DNA of 64,000 nt, taken from assembly GCF_004402485.1 (NCBI RefSeq), contig NZ_SOFG01000009.1, positions 78,247-142,246 of the forward strand, in the 5' to 3' direction. Below, in pieces: positions 17,180 through 26,349 of this stretch. This DNA comes from Cryobacterium algoricola. GTDB lineage: Bacteria > Actinomycetota > Actinomycetes > Actinomycetales > Microbacteriaceae. Each line of letters begins with the position of its first letter. The first letter of the stretch is position 1. The notes beneath the pieces are model-generated. The model saw only the letters and a program-made list of their open reading frames with translations, ran no database searches and was not told where the DNA came from. The translations under genes and the position numbers were made by a program.

Positions 17180-18003
17180 CCACCCTCACTGCGCACGCGA
17201 CGGCCCCTGGCCGGAGTTCCCATGTGATCGCCGACACCGTCACGATGCTGCAGCGCAACCTGCTGCACATGGTGCGCTATCCCGGCCTCTCCCTGTTCAC
17301 CATCCTTGGACCCGTCGTGGCGCTGCTGCTCCTCGTGTTCGTCTTCGGTGGAACTCTCGGCGCGGGCCTGCCGGGAGTCGACCCCTCCGGCGGCCGCGAC
17401 GCCTACCTGGCCTATGTGATGCCCGGAATCCTCCTCATCACGATCGCCGGCAGCACGGGCGGCGCCTCGATCACCGTCGCCATGGACATGACCGAAGGAA
17501 TCACGGCCCGGTTCCGCACGATGTCGATCTCGCGGGCGGCGGTCCTCGCCGGACACGTGGTCGGGAACACCATCCAAGCCGTCATCGCCGTTGCGCTTGT
17601 GCTCGGCGTCGGCATCCTGATCGGATTCCGGCCGACGGCGGGCCCCGCCGAATGGCTCGCCGCAACCGGCCTGATCGTACTCATTTCGTTCGCGGTGAGC
17701 TGGCTCGGCGTCGCGATGGGAATGCAGTCGAAGACCGTCGAGACGGCCAGCAACCTGCCCCTGCTCCTGACCCTCCTGCCGCTCCTCGGCAGCGGCTTCG
17801 TGCCGACGGCCTCGATGCCGGAGTGGTTGCAGTGGTTCGCGCAGTACCAGCCGTTCACGCCGTTCATCGAGAGCCTGCGCGGGCTGCTCCTCGGCACCCC
17901 GCTCGGCTGGAACCCGGTGCTCGCGATCGGATGGGCCGCCGTGCTGGCACTCGCCGGCTACGTCTGGTCGCTGGCGCTCTACGAGCGCAAGTCCGTGCGC
18001 TGA
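17176..18003 (+). CDS. ABC-2 type exporter permease, DrrB-like
   Basis: 275 aa with about six predicted helices. The cytoplasmic N-terminus (DTVTMLQRNLLHMVRYPGLSLFTI) and the ABC-2 signature region (MLQSKTVETASNLPLLLTLLPLLGSGFVP-like segment) are typical of the DrrB family. It forms the membrane part of the exporter with the preceding ATPase. It overlaps the ATPase by four bases and is the last gene of the RHH-DUF4097-ABC cassette. A strong two-way terminator follows. The substrate is unknown. Confidence 0.9.
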   Translation: MTTLTAHATAPGRSSHVIADTVTMLQRNLLHMVRYPGLSLFTILGPVVALLLLVFVFGGTLGAGLPGVDPSGGRDAYLAYVMPGILLITIAGSTGGASITVAMDMTEGITARFRTMSISRAAVLAGHVVGNTIQAVIAVALVLGVGILIGFRPTAGPAEWLAATGLIVLISFAVSWLGVAMGMQSKTVETASNLPLLLTLLPLLGSGFVPTASMPEWLQWFAQYQPFTPFIESLRGLLLGTPLGWNPVLAIGWAAVLALAGYVWSLALYERKSVR

Positions 18004-18015
18004 CCGCTGACGACG

Positions 18016-18047
18016 AAAAAGCCCCCGCCGAAGAGGCGGGGGCTTTT
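18016..18047. terminator. Bidirectional terminator between the ABC permease and rpsT
   Basis: GCCCCCGCC, a 5-base loop, GGCGGGGGC, flanked by an A-run on the left and TTTT on the right. It can serve the plus-strand exporter operon and the minus-strand rpsT. Confidence 0.92.
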
Positions 18048-18081
18048 CGACAGCCGGAAACCCGGCTGGATGATGCGAAGA

Positions 18082-18345
18082 CTAGACGAGCGCGCCGACG
18101 GACTTGGCGAGCGCGGACTTCTTGTTTGCAGCCTGGTTGCGGTGAATGACACCCTTGCTGACGGCCTTGTCGAGCTTCTTCGACGCAACGGCGAGGCTGG
18201 CGACAGCCTTGTCCTTGTCGCCGGAGGTGACAGCGAGGCGCGCCGCGCGGACGGCGGTCTTGAACTCGCTCTTGACCGCCTTGTTGCGCTCCTGGGCCTT
18301 CTTGTTGGTGCCAATACGCTTGATCTGCGACTTGATATTTGCCAC
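18082..18345 (-). CDS. rpsT: 30S ribosomal protein S20
   Basis: 87 aa, full length. [26 protein letters not shown]-type N-terminus, three long basic helices and the [17 protein letters not shown] end are characteristic. It binds 16S rRNA in the body of the small subunit. It starts with GTG at 18345. The leader is long (about 100 bases) if the promoter at 18454-18483 is right. It is convergent with the ABC cassette. The short clusters of lysine codons stand out in this GC-rich region, as expected of a ribosomal protein. Confidence 0.97.
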   Translation of the reverse strand: MANIKSQIKRIGTNKKAQERNKAVKSEFKTAVRAARLAVTSGDKDKAVASLAVASKKLDKAVSKGVIHRNQAANKKSALAKSVGALV

Positions 18346-18453
18346 GTTTATACGCTTTCGTTAGGTTCTTGTTCGGATGGGCCGCGTGGCGGTAGAGGGC
18401 GCCGTACGGCAAAATCGTGGTGGGGTGGGACCCAACACGCAAGCCAACAGGCA

Positions 18454-18483
18454 ACGATACCAGTTAATCGCCTCGGCCGACAA
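18454..18483 (-). promoter_or_regulatory. Candidate rpsT promoter
   Basis: On the minus strand TTGTCG (18478-18483), an 18-base spacer and TATCGT (18454-18459). This would give a leader of about 100 bases before rpsT. Confidence 0.45.
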
Positions 18484-18494
18484 TCGGGGCCGAC

Positions 18495-18534
18495 ATCGAT
18501 GCCGCGAACGTCAGATCGATGCCGCGAACGTCAG
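18495..18534. repeat. Perfect 20-bp tandem duplication at the hydrolase stop codon
   Basis: The 20-mer beginning ATCGATGCCGCG is present twice without a gap (18495-18514 and 18515-18534). The second copy contains the stop codon (18531-18533) of the minus-strand hydrolase gene. Confidence 0.92.
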
Positions 18535-19241
18535 GGGAGCCTGGCCAGGATCCGGTCGAGGATCGCCGCGAAGCGGTTCGGCTGGGCGAGGCTGACCAGA
18601 TGCGAGGCCCGGGGGACGACGATGAGGTGCCCGTTCGGGCACGCGGCGAGGAACCGTTTCTCGTGCAGGCGGAACTGGTCGAAGGCGCCGTTGACCAGCC
18701 AGACCGGCCCGGGGTATTCGGCCAGGCTCCGCACGGGCCGGAGGGTCGCGGTCGCGCGGAGCCCGGCATCCATGACGCCGAGCGGCACTCCGCCGGCGAG
18801 GGCGGCGAGCGCGCCCTCCCGGGGCAGCAGGACGCGCACGAGCGTCGTGTGCAGCCACAGGCCCTGGTCGGGAAGGCGACGGATCAGCCTGGCCAGCCAC
18901 CGATAGGCAGCAAGCCCCGGCCCGGCCGGAATGAAGCTGCACCCTGCCGCCACGAGACCGATCACCCGCTCGGGATGGGCGGCGGCGTACGCGATCGAGT
19001 AGTACCCGCCCAGGGACAGTCCGACGAGCAGCACCCGGCCGCCCAGCGCGGTCGCGCCCTCGTCGATCGCCTCGAGTGCCGCCGCGACCGTGAACTTTTC
19101 GTCGCTGCGCGAACCGTGGCCGGGCAGGTCGACGGCGAGGGACGGGTGGCCGGATTCGCTGAGGAGTGCCTCCTGCTGGCGCCACATGCTGCGCGAGGAC
19201 CGGATTCCGTGCACGAACAGAACCGGGGTGGTTCCCGTCAT
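18531..19241 (-). CDS. Alpha/beta hydrolase
   Basis: 236 aa cytoplasmic alpha/beta-hydrolase fold. Oxyanion-hole HG is in [10 protein letters not shown], the nucleophile serine in GLSLGG, and the acid and His near the end in GAFDQF and RASHLV. GGAGGA precedes the ATG. Members act as esterases, lipases or C-C hydrolases; nothing in the sequence fixes the substrate. It is divergent from lepA and followed by rpsT on the same strand. A tandem 20-bp duplication sits at its stop codon. Confidence 0.88.
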   Translation of the reverse strand: MTGTTPVLFVHGIRSSRSMWRQQEALLSESGHPSLAVDLPGHGSRSDEKFTVAAALEAIDEGATALGGRVLLVGLSLGGYYSIAYAAAHPERVIGLVAAGCSFIPAGPGLAAYRWLARLIRRLPDQGLWLHTTLVRVLLPREGALAALAGGVPLGVMDAGLRATATLRPVRSLAEYPGPVWLVNGAFDQFRLHEKRFLAACPNGHLIVVPRASHLVSLAQPNRFAAILDRILARLP

Positions 19242-19359
19242 CGGTCCTCCAGACGTGCCGGAGCGACCCGGCCGGTCACCGCAGATCCTACCCGCGCCCC
19301 CCGCGCTCTCCGCGGGCGAAATCCGCGGCGGGCCCGAGCTATGGGAGAATTACCGGATC

Positions 19360-21213
19360 ATGTCACCCAGACCCCTCACGGCGTTCCTGCCGGCCGCAAC
19401 ACCGCCGGCATTCATCCGTAACTTCTGCATCATCGCGCACATCGACCACGGCAAGTCCACCCTCGCCGACCGGATGCTGCAGATCACCGGCGTCGTCGAC
19501 GACCGCCTGATGCGGGCCCAGTACCTCGACCGCATGGACATCGAGCGCGAACGCGGCATCACCATCAAGAGCCAGGCCGTGCGGATGCCCTGGGAGCTGG
19601 ACGGCCAGGCCTACGCGCTCAACATGATCGACACTCCGGGTCACGTCGACTTCACCTACGAGGTCTCCCGCAGCCTCGCCGCGTGCGAGGGCGCCATCCT
19701 GCTCGTCGACGCGGCCCAGGGCATCGAAGCCCAGACCCTCGCGAACCTGTACCTCGCCCTCGAGAACGACCTCACCATCATCCCGGTGCTCAACAAGATC
19801 GACCTCCCCGCCGCAGACCCGGACAAATACGCGAAGGAACTCGCGAGCCTGATCGGCGGCAAGCCGGAGGACGTGCTGCGCGTCTCCGGCAAGACCGGTG
19901 TCGGCGTCGCCGAATTGCTCGACCGAGCCACCCGGCTGATCCCCGCCCCCGTCGGCGACCCGGACGCCCCCGCCCGCGCGATGATCTTCGACTCGGTCTA
20001 CGACAGCTACCGCGGCGTCGTCACCTACGTGCGCATGATCGACGGCAAGCTCAGCCCCCGCGAGAAGATCCAGATGATGTCGACCAGGGCGACGCACGAG
20101 ATCCTCGAGATCGGCGTCACGAGCCCCGAACCGACCCCGAGCAAGGGCCTCGGCGTCGGCGAGGTCGGCTACCTGATCACCGGCGTGAAGGACGTGCGCC
20201 AGTCCAAGGTCGGCGACACCGTCACGACCGCGCTCCGCCCCGCGACCGTGGCCCTGCCCGGTTACACCGAGCCCAAGCCGATGGTGTTCTCCGGCCTGTA
20301 CCCGATCGACGGCAGCGACTACCCGGCCCTCCGCGAAGCCCTGGACAAGCTCAAGCTCTCCGATGCCTCCCTCGTCTACGAGCCGGAGACATCCGTCGCC
20401 CTCGGCTTCGGTTTCCGCTGCGGCTTCCTCGGACTGCTGCACCTCGAGATCATCACGGAGCGCCTCGACCGCGAGTTCAACCTCGACCTGATCACGACGG
20501 CCCCGAGCGTGATCTACGAGGTCTCGACGGACGACAAGAAGACCGTCACCGTGACGAACCCGAGCGAGTTCCCGGACGGCAAGATCGCCAAGGTCGAGGA
20601 ACCCATCGTGAAGGCCGCGATCCTCGCGCCCAAGGACTACGTCGGCGTCATCATGGAACTCTGCCAGGGCCGCCGCGGCACCCTGCTCGGCATGGAATAC
20701 CTCGGCGAAGACCGGGTCGAGATCCGCTACACGATGCCCCTCGGCGAGATCGTGTTCGACTTCTTCGACCAGCTCAAGAGCAAGACCGCCGGCTACGCCT
20801 CGCTCGACTACGAACCCATCGGCTCGCAGGAGGCCGACCTCGTCAAGGTCGACATCCTGCTCCAGGGCGAGCAGGTCGACGCGTTCAGCGCCATCGTGCA
20901 CCGCGACAAGGCCTACGACTACGGCGTGCTGATGACCGGTCGGCTGCGGAAGCTCATCCCACGGCAGCAGTTCGACGTGCCGATCCAGGCCGCGATCGGC
21001 GCCCGCATCATCGCCCGCGAATCGATCAGCGCGATCCGCAAGGACGTCCTCGCCAAGTGCTACGGCGGCGACATCTCCCGCAAGCGCAAGCTGCTCGAGA
21101 AGCAGAAAGAGGGCAAGAAGCGCATGAAGATGGTCGGCCGTGTCGAGGTCCCGCAGGAGGCCTTCATCGCCGCGCTCTCGGGGGATGAGCCGGCCAAGAA
21201 AGAGAAGAAGTAG
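19360..21213 (+). CDS. lepA: Elongation factor 4 (back-translocating GTPase)
   Basis: 617 aa. G-domain motifs are [19 protein letters not shown] and NKID. The family-specific C-terminal domain is complete, with the [16 protein letters not shown] end. LepA acts on stalled or misassembled ribosomes. The frame is open from 19090, but ATG 19360 begins just before the conserved G1 region. A GAGAAT hexamer lies nine bases upstream. It starts a plus-strand run with the DUF1990 gene (4 bases later) and hemW. Confidence 0.97.
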   Translation: MSPRPLTAFLPAATPPAFIRNFCIIAHIDHGKSTLADRMLQITGVVDDRLMRAQYLDRMDIERERGITIKSQAVRMPWELDGQAYALNMIDTPGHVDFTYEVSRSLAACEGAILLVDAAQGIEAQTLANLYLALENDLTIIPVLNKIDLPAADPDKYAKELASLIGGKPEDVLRVSGKTGVGVAELLDRATRLIPAPVGDPDAPARAMIFDSVYDSYRGVVTYVRMIDGKLSPREKIQMMSTRATHEILEIGVTSPEPTPSKGLGVGEVGYLITGVKDVRQSKVGDTVTTALRPATVALPGYTEPKPMVFSGLYPIDGSDYPALREALDKLKLSDASLVYEPETSVALGFGFRCGFLGLLHLEIITERLDREFNLDLITTAPSVIYEVSTDDKKTVTVTNPSEFPDGKIAKVEEPIVKAAILAPKDYVGVIMELCQGRRGTLLGMEYLGEDRVEIRYTMPLGEIVFDFFDQLKSKTAGYASLDYEPIGSQEADLVKVDILLQGEQVDAFSAIVHRDKAYDYGVLMTGRLRKLIPRQQFDVPIQAAIGARIIARESISAIRKDVLAKCYGGDISRKRKLLEKQKEGKKRMKMVGRVEVPQEAFIAALSGDEPAKKEKK

Positions 21214-21217
21214 ACGG

Positions 21218-21865
21218 ATGCGGCGTTCCACCTTCACCGACGCCGCCGTCACCTATACGGCGATCGGCGGCACCCTCGCCCCTGACCTGCTTCGCTACCC
21301 GCCGCGCGGCTACCGGCCGCTCGAGCGCACCGTGCGCCTGGGCAGCGGCGAGGAGCGCTTCCGCACCGCCGCGGCGCTGCTGATGACCTGGGGCGTTCAG
21401 CTCGGCAGCGGCATGACCGTCACCGAGTTGCAGCAGGGCACCGGCGTGCAGTACACCGGAATCGTGTTCGACGCAGACGGCACCCCGTCGACGAACCAGG
21501 AGCACCCCGTCGACGAGGCGACCTTCGCCGACGACGGCACCCCGTACATCGTCAACGGCATGTCCGCCCGGCTCTCGGTCGCGGTCGGCCCGTTTACCGT
21601 GGACTCGCCCGTGCGCGTCGTCTACGTCATCGACGAGTCCGACCGGATCGGCTTCGGCTACGGCACCCTCGCCGGCCACCCCGCGAGCGGCGAGGAGGCG
21701 TTCATCGTCGACCGGAAGGCCGACGACTCGGTCTGGCTGACGATCCGGGCGTTCTCCCGCCCGAGCACCTGGTACTACCGCCTCGCCTGGCCGATCGTCC
21801 GGCTGCAGCAGGCCAAGTTCACCGCCCGGTACCTGCGCGCCCTGCACCCCGTCGGCGCGGTCTGA
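21218..21865 (+). CDS. DUF1990 (UPF0548) family protein
   Basis: 215 aa. The conserved start is YPPRGYRPLERTVRLGSGEERFRTAAALLMTWG, and the end is the DSVWLTIRAFSRPSTWYYRLAWPIVRLQQ tract. Both are typical of DUF1990, whose function is unknown. The frame extends upstream within lepA; ATG 21218, just after AAGAGAAGAAG, gives the family length. It sits between lepA and hemW with gaps of 4 and 2 bases and is surely co-transcribed, so a link to translation or haem is possible but unproven. Confidence 0.88.
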   Translation: MRRSTFTDAAVTYTAIGGTLAPDLLRYPPRGYRPLERTVRLGSGEERFRTAAALLMTWGVQLGSGMTVTELQQGTGVQYTGIVFDADGTPSTNQEHPVDEATFADDGTPYIVNGMSARLSVAVGPFTVDSPVRVVYVIDESDRIGFGYGTLAGHPASGEEAFIVDRKADDSVWLTIRAFSRPSTWYYRLAWPIVRLQQAKFTARYLRALHPVGAV

Positions 21866-21867
21866 TC

Positions 21868-23094
21868 GTGGGCAGCGCCCTCCCTCTCGGCGACCCGGCC
21901 CCGCGCGACGGCCTGCTCCCGGCATCCGCCGCCGTCGGCGCCCTCGAGCGCGACTTCGGCGTGTACCTGCACGTGCCCTTCTGCCGGGTGCGCTGCGGCT
22001 ATTGCGACTTCAACACCTACACGGCGACCGAGCTGCGCGGAGCCTCGCAGCACGACTACGCCGGTCAGGCCGTCGCCGAGGTCGAGTCCGCGGGGCGCAT
22101 CCTCCGCGACTCCGGGGTCGCGGACCGGGAAGCGTCGACAGTGTTCTTCGGCGGCGGCACCCCCACACTCCTGCCCGCGGCCGACCTGGTGCGGATGCTC
22201 GACTCCGTCCGCGACACCTGGGGCCTCGCGGCCGGCGCCGAGGTGACCACGGAAGCCAACCCGGACTCGGTCGACGCCGCCTACCTCGTGGCCCTGGCCG
22301 CCGCAGGCTTCACCCGGGTCTCCTTCGGCATGCAGTCCGCCGTGCCCCGGGTGCTCGCGACGCTCGAGCGCACCCACGACCCGGAGCGGATCCCGCTCGT
22401 CACCGCCTGGGCCCGCGACGCCGGCCTCGATGTCAGCCTCGACCTGATCTACGGCACCCCGGGGGAGACCCGCGCCGACTGGCGCGCGAGCCTCGAACAG
22501 GCCATCGGGCTCGCCCCGAACCACATCAGCGCATACTCGCTCATCGTCGAGGACGGCACGAAGCTCGCGCGGCAGATCCGCCGCGGCGAACTCGCCCCCG
22601 TCGACGAGGACACCCAGGCCGAATACTACGAACTCGCCGATGAGCTCCTCGAGGCGGCAGGCTACGGCTGGTACGAGGTCAGCAACTGGGCGACGGATGC
22701 CGCGCACCGGTCCAGGCACAATCTCGCGTACTGGCGCAGCCAGGACTGGTGGGGGGTCGGACCCGGTGCGCACAGCCACGTCGGCGGCATCCGCTGGTGG
22801 AACGTCAAGCACCCGTCCGCATACGCCGACCGGATCCTCGCCGGCGACTCACCCGCCGCCGGGCGCGAGACCCTCGACGAGGCCACCCGCGAGGTCGAGC
22901 GGGTGCTGCTGCTCACCAGGATCCGGGAGGGCATCCGGATCGACTCGCTCTCCCTGCTCGGTCGCCGCGAAGTCGCCGGTCTCATCGCGGACGAGCTCGT
23001 CAACGCAAAAGCCGCCCTCTCCGGGACGGTCGAACTGACCAGGAGAGGACGGCTTCTCGCGGACGCCGTCGTGCGGCGGCTGCTCGCGGACTAA
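21868..23094 (+). CDS. hemW: HemW-type radical SAM haem chaperone
   Basis: 408 aa. The radical-SAM cluster is Cys39-x3-Cys43-x2-Cys46 (CRVRCGYC) in the HemW context YLHVPFC, with FFGGGTPTLL, GMQS and the C-terminal HemN_C domain (NLAYWRSQDWWGVGPGAHSHV). HemW carries haem to respiratory proteins rather than acting as coproporphyrinogen dehydrogenase; the cysteine context supports HemW. The GTG start is two bases after the preceding stop. In many bacteria hemW precedes hrcA-dnaJ, as here, though two minus-strand DUF4870 genes intervene. Confidence 0.93.
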   Translation: MGSALPLGDPAPRDGLLPASAAVGALERDFGVYLHVPFCRVRCGYCDFNTYTATELRGASQHDYAGQAVAEVESAGRILRDSGVADREASTVFFGGGTPTLLPAADLVRMLDSVRDTWGLAAGAEVTTEANPDSVDAAYLVALAAAGFTRVSFGMQSAVPRVLATLERTHDPERIPLVTAWARDAGLDVSLDLIYGTPGETRADWRASLEQAIGLAPNHISAYSLIVEDGTKLARQIRRGELAPVDEDTQAEYYELADELLEAAGYGWYEVSNWATDAAHRSRHNLAYWRSQDWWGVGPGAHSHVGGIRWWNVKHPSAYADRILAGDSPAAGRETLDEATREVERVLLLTRIREGIRIDSLSLLGRREVAGLIADELVNAKAALSGTVELTRRGRLLADAVVRRLLAD

Positions 23095-23105
23095 GGTTCT
23101 GCGGA

Positions 23106-23477
23106 CTAGCTGACGAACTTGATGCTGAGCGGGTAGGTGTAATACTCGCCCTTGTTGGCCGCGAGCGCCGCGATGATGCTGAACACGACGCTCAGGACCC
23201 AGACGGCGGGCAGAAGCAGGAATCCGACAAGCGCGAGCGTCAGCACTCCGCTGATCACATAGGCGATGACCAGTGTGATCTGGAAATTGAGCGCCGTCGC
23301 CGCGTGCGCGCGGATGAACGGGCCCCGATCCTTGAGCACGAGGTAGCCGATGAGCGCGGGCAGGAACTCGAAGAGGATTCCGCCCACGTGGATCAGGGTG
23401 GCCCACATGCGTTCGTCCGACGGGTTCATCGGCGTAACGGGCTGGTAGGAATTGGCGGGGGGTGGTGTCGTGGACAT
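23106..23477 (-). CDS. DUF4870 membrane protein
   Basis: 123 aa. After a Pro-rich cytoplasmic tail come the DUF4870 hallmarks ERMWATLIHVGGI, LKDRGPFIRAHAATALNFQI and a C-terminal helix ending in YTYPLSIKFV. Three membrane helices are predicted. AAGGAG precedes the ATG. It is one of two adjacent paralogs, this one downstream; function unknown. Confidence 0.9.
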   Translation of the reverse strand: MSTTPPPANSYQPVTPMNPSDERMWATLIHVGGILFEFLPALIGYLVLKDRGPFIRAHAATALNFQITLVIAYVISGVLTLALVGFLLLPAVWVLSVVFSIIAALAANKGEYYTYPLSIKFVS

Positions 23478-23555
23478 TCGAGCTCCTTGTGCGCGTTGTC
23501 GGGTTGTGCGGGTCCCGCGAGATACTCCGGGTGGTTCTGGTGCCGTCGTCCGGTG

Positions 23556-23984
23556 CTACTTGATGAGCCGCAGGGCGAAGGGGTAGCGGTAGGCCTGGCC
23601 GTCCTTCGTCTTCAGGAAGCCCTGGACGGAGAAGATGATCGCGATCACCCAGGCTGCGAGGTTGATCAGCCCGCCGATCAGGATGGCGGTGAGGATCCAG
23701 CCGATGACGTAGATGATCGTGATCGTGATCTGGAAGTTCAGGGCCTCCTTCGCTTCCTGCTCCGCGAAACGGCCGCGGTCCTTGAAGACGAGCCAGATGA
23801 TCAGCGACGGCAGGAAGCCGATGACGCCGCCGAGGTGCGCGAAGGAGGCCCACTGGCGATCCTCGGCCTCGGTGAGGGGAGCGGCGGCCGCGGGTACGGG
23901 CGTAGCGGGCTGGTACGGTTGCTGCGGCGGGCGCTGGCCCAGGTTCGGATCTTCGCTATTGTTACCGGTTGAATTGCTCATCAT
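23556..23984 (-). CDS. DUF4870 membrane protein, paralog
   Basis: 142 aa. A longer Pro/Gln/Ala-rich tail is followed by RQWASFAHLGGVIG, FKDRGRFAEQEAKEALNFQI and YRYPFALRLI, matching the neighbour's layout. It is a tandem duplication product that has since diverged. GAAAGG precedes two possible ATG starts (23984 and 23981). It lies divergent to hrcA; 23985-24070 between them holds nothing clear. Confidence 0.9.
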   Translation of the reverse strand: MMSNSTGNNSEDPNLGQRPPQQPYQPATPVPAAAAPLTEAEDRQWASFAHLGGVIGFLPSLIIWLVFKDRGRFAEQEAKEALNFQITITIIYVIGWILTAILIGGLINLAAWVIAIIFSVQGFLKTKDGQAYRYPFALRLIK

Positions 23985-24076
23985 CGTGCCTTTCCATGCG
24001 GATGGGGGTCCATTACAAGACTCACGGTACTGCGCTCAATCATCCGCTAGCAATGGGGTGTCCCCGTGTGTCGCGA

Positions 24077-24082
24077 TATGAT
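24077..24082 (+). promoter_or_regulatory. Candidate -10 of hrcA
   Basis: TATGAT, whose predicted +1 falls inside the CIRCE element that follows. Confidence 0.5.
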
Positions 24083-24108
24083 TGGCAGTCAAACGCTGTG
24101 AGTGCCAA
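24082..24108 (+). promoter_or_regulatory. CIRCE element (HrcA operator)
   Basis: TTGGCAGTC-N9-GAGTGCCAA. Spacer length is exactly the CIRCE nine, and both arms are close to the consensus TTAGCACTC/GAGTGCTAA. Only one of the nine base pairs between the arms is broken. It sits on the TATGAT promoter, 43 bases before the hrcA ATG. Confidence 0.88.
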
Positions 24109-24150
24109 AGTCGCCGGCACCCAGTCATCCGGAAAGGAGGCGATTCAGTC

Positions 24151-25164
24151 ATGGTTTCGGATCGCAGCCTCGAAGTTCTGCGGGTCATAGTTCAAGACTA
24201 CGTCGCCTCGCGCGAGCCCGTCGGCTCAAAAACCATCGTTGACCGGCATTCCTTCGGGGTGTCTGCGGCAACCATCCGCAACGACATGGCCCTTCTCGAG
24301 GAGGAGGAGCTCATCGTCGCCCCGCACACCTCCTCGGGGCGCATCCCGACCGACAAGGGGTACCGGCTCTTCGTCGATCACCTCGCCGACCTGCGGCCGC
24401 TGTCCGCGGCGCAGCGCCAGGCAATCGAGACCTTCCTCGGGCAGTCCGCCGACCTCGACGAGGTCCTCGCGCGGAGTGTCCGGCTCCTCTCCCAGCTCAC
24501 CCACCAGGTCGCCCTCGTGCAGTACCCCTCGCTGTCCCGCGCGAAGGTGCGCCACATCGAGCTCGTGCCGCTCTCCGAGACCCGGCTCCTGTCCGTTCTG
24601 ATCACGGATGCCGGACGGGTCGAGCAGCGCGTGATCGAGCTGCCCCGGCCGCTCGAGGAACAGCTGCTCGTGCGCCTCCGCGCCCGCCTCAACGCCGCCG
24701 TGGTGGGCCTCACCATGAGCGCAGCCGCGACCGCGCTCACGGATGCCGCTGACCTGGCCGGCGAACAACCTGACCTCGTCTCCCTGGTCACGCTGACCCT
24801 GCGCGACCAGGTCGGTGCGAACCGGCAGGAGCGGCTCGTGATGGCCGGCGCCGCGAATCTCGTCCGCACGGAGGAAGACTTCACCGGGAGCATCTACCCG
24901 GTGCTCGAGGCCATCGAGGAGCAGGTCGTCCTGCTGCGCCTCTTCGGCGAGATGGCCACAGACCAGCACGGTGTGTCCGTCAGCATCGGCCGGGAGAACG
25001 CGCCGTTCGGCCTCTCCGAGACGAGCGTCCTGACCAGCGGCTACAGCTCGCAGGGTGGAGACCTTGCCCGCCTCGGCGTGCTCGGCCCGACCCGGATGGA
25101 CTACTCGAACAACATGGCGGCCGTCCGTGCCGTCGCCCGCTACCTGTCCCGCCTGCTCGAATAG
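24151..25164 (+). CDS. hrcA: Heat-inducible transcription repressor HrcA
   Basis: 337 aa. Winged-helix start [24 protein letters not shown], followed by [17 protein letters not shown] and the [15 protein letters not shown] motif. The C-terminal part has the [22 protein letters not shown] region. HrcA represses chaperone genes by binding CIRCE and needs GroEL for activity in studied species. AAAGGAGG precedes the ATG. The CIRCE element upstream indicates autoregulation of hrcA-dnaJ and perhaps of rsmE. Confidence 0.96.
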   Translation: MVSDRSLEVLRVIVQDYVASREPVGSKTIVDRHSFGVSAATIRNDMALLEEEELIVAPHTSSGRIPTDKGYRLFVDHLADLRPLSAAQRQAIETFLGQSADLDEVLARSVRLLSQLTHQVALVQYPSLSRAKVRHIELVPLSETRLLSVLITDAGRVEQRVIELPRPLEEQLLVRLRARLNAAVVGLTMSAAATALTDAADLAGEQPDLVSLVTLTLRDQVGANRQERLVMAGAANLVRTEEDFTGSIYPVLEAIEEQVVLLRLFGEMATDQHGVSVSIGRENAPFGLSETSVLTSGYSSQGGDLARLGVLGPTRMDYSNNMAAVRAVARYLSRLLE

Positions 25165-25226
25165 TCGAGATTCTTCGACCAGCCCCACGCCGCAGACACA
25201 CGAAAACAGACCGAGGAGAGCCAGCT

Positions 25227-26345
25227 TTGGCTGACCATTACGAAGTACTCGGCGTCGCCCGCGATGCCACCACCGATGAGATCAAGAAGGCGTACCGCCG
25301 TCTGGCTCGGCAGCTCCACCCCGACGTGAACCCCGGCGCAGACGCGTCGGAGCGGTTCAAGCACGTCACGCACGCCTACGACGTGCTGAGCGACCCGAAG
25401 CAGCGCGATAACTACGACCACGGCGGCAATGGCCGCACGGGGGGAAACGCCGGCTTCGACGGCAACTTCGGCAACTTCGGCGACATCTTCGAGACCTTCT
25501 TCGGAGGCGGCGGCGGTGGCGGCAGCCGCGGACCGAGATCCCGCCGGGAACGGGGGCAGGACGCCCTGATCCGGGTCGAACTCGACCTCGACGAGATCAT
25601 CTTCGGAACCCACCGCGACCTCGAGGTCGACACGGCCATCGTCTGCGCGACGTGCAGCGGAACCTGCTGCCAGCCGGGGACCGCGCCTGTGACCTGCGAC
25701 ATCTGCCACGGCACCGGCAACATCCAGCGGGCCGTGCGTTCCCTGCTCGGCAACGTCATGACCTCGAGCCCGTGCGGCACCTGCCGCGGTTTCGGCACGA
25801 TCATCGCGACCCCGTGCGTGACCTGCCAGGGTCAGGGCCGCGTTCGCGCCCGGCGCACCGTTCCGGTGGACATCCCCGCCGGCGTCGACACCGGCCTGCG
25901 CCTGCAGATGCCCGGCAGCGGAGAGGCCGGACCGGCGGGCGGCCCCAACGGCGACCTCTACCTCGAGATGAAGGTGCGGCACCACGACGTCTTCAGCCGA
26001 GACGGTGACGACCTGCTCTGCACGCTCGACGTGCCGATGACGGATGCGATCCTCGGCACGACCACGACCGTCAAGGCCCTCGACGGGGACATCACCGTCG
26101 AGATCCGTGCCGGTGTGCAGGGTGCAGAGGTCATCACGGTCAAGGACCGCGGTGTCTCGCGCCTCCGCGGCAACGGACGCGGCGATCTCAAGGTCGGGAT
26201 CCACGTCGTGACGCCGACCAAGCTCGACCACAAGGAGCGGGAACTGATCGAACAGTTCGCCGCGCGGCACAAGTCCCCTGCTCCCGCGCTCAGTGCGGTG
26301 CAGCAGGGACTCTTCGCCAAGCTCCGCGACCGGTTCCGCGTCTAA
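25227..26345 (+). CDS. dnaJ: Chaperone DnaJ (Hsp40)
   Basis: 372 aa. J domain with HPD (QLHPDVNPG), a Gly/Phe-rich stretch, then four zinc-binding repeats. The last three are canonical ([24 protein letters not shown]). The first reads CATCSGTCC from Cys140, replacing the final Gly of CxxCxGxG with Cys. A C-terminal substrate-binding domain follows. TTG 25227 is the start; GAGGAGAG lies just upstream. It is the hrcA-linked DnaJ2-type paralog and is probably under CIRCE control. Confidence 0.95.
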   Translation: MADHYEVLGVARDATTDEIKKAYRRLARQLHPDVNPGADASERFKHVTHAYDVLSDPKQRDNYDHGGNGRTGGNAGFDGNFGNFGDIFETFFGGGGGGGSRGPRSRRERGQDALIRVELDLDEIIFGTHRDLEVDTAIVCATCSGTCCQPGTAPVTCDICHGTGNIQRAVRSLLGNVMTSSPCGTCRGFGTIIATPCVTCQGQGRVRARRTVPVDIPAGVDTGLRLQMPGSGEAGPAGGPNGDLYLEMKVRHHDVFSRDGDDLLCTLDVPMTDAILGTTTTVKALDGDITVEIRAGVQGAEVITVKDRGVSRLRGNGRGDLKVGIHVVTPTKLDHKERELIEQFAARHKSPAPALSAVQQGLFAKLRDRFRV

Positions 26346-26349
26346 CCGG

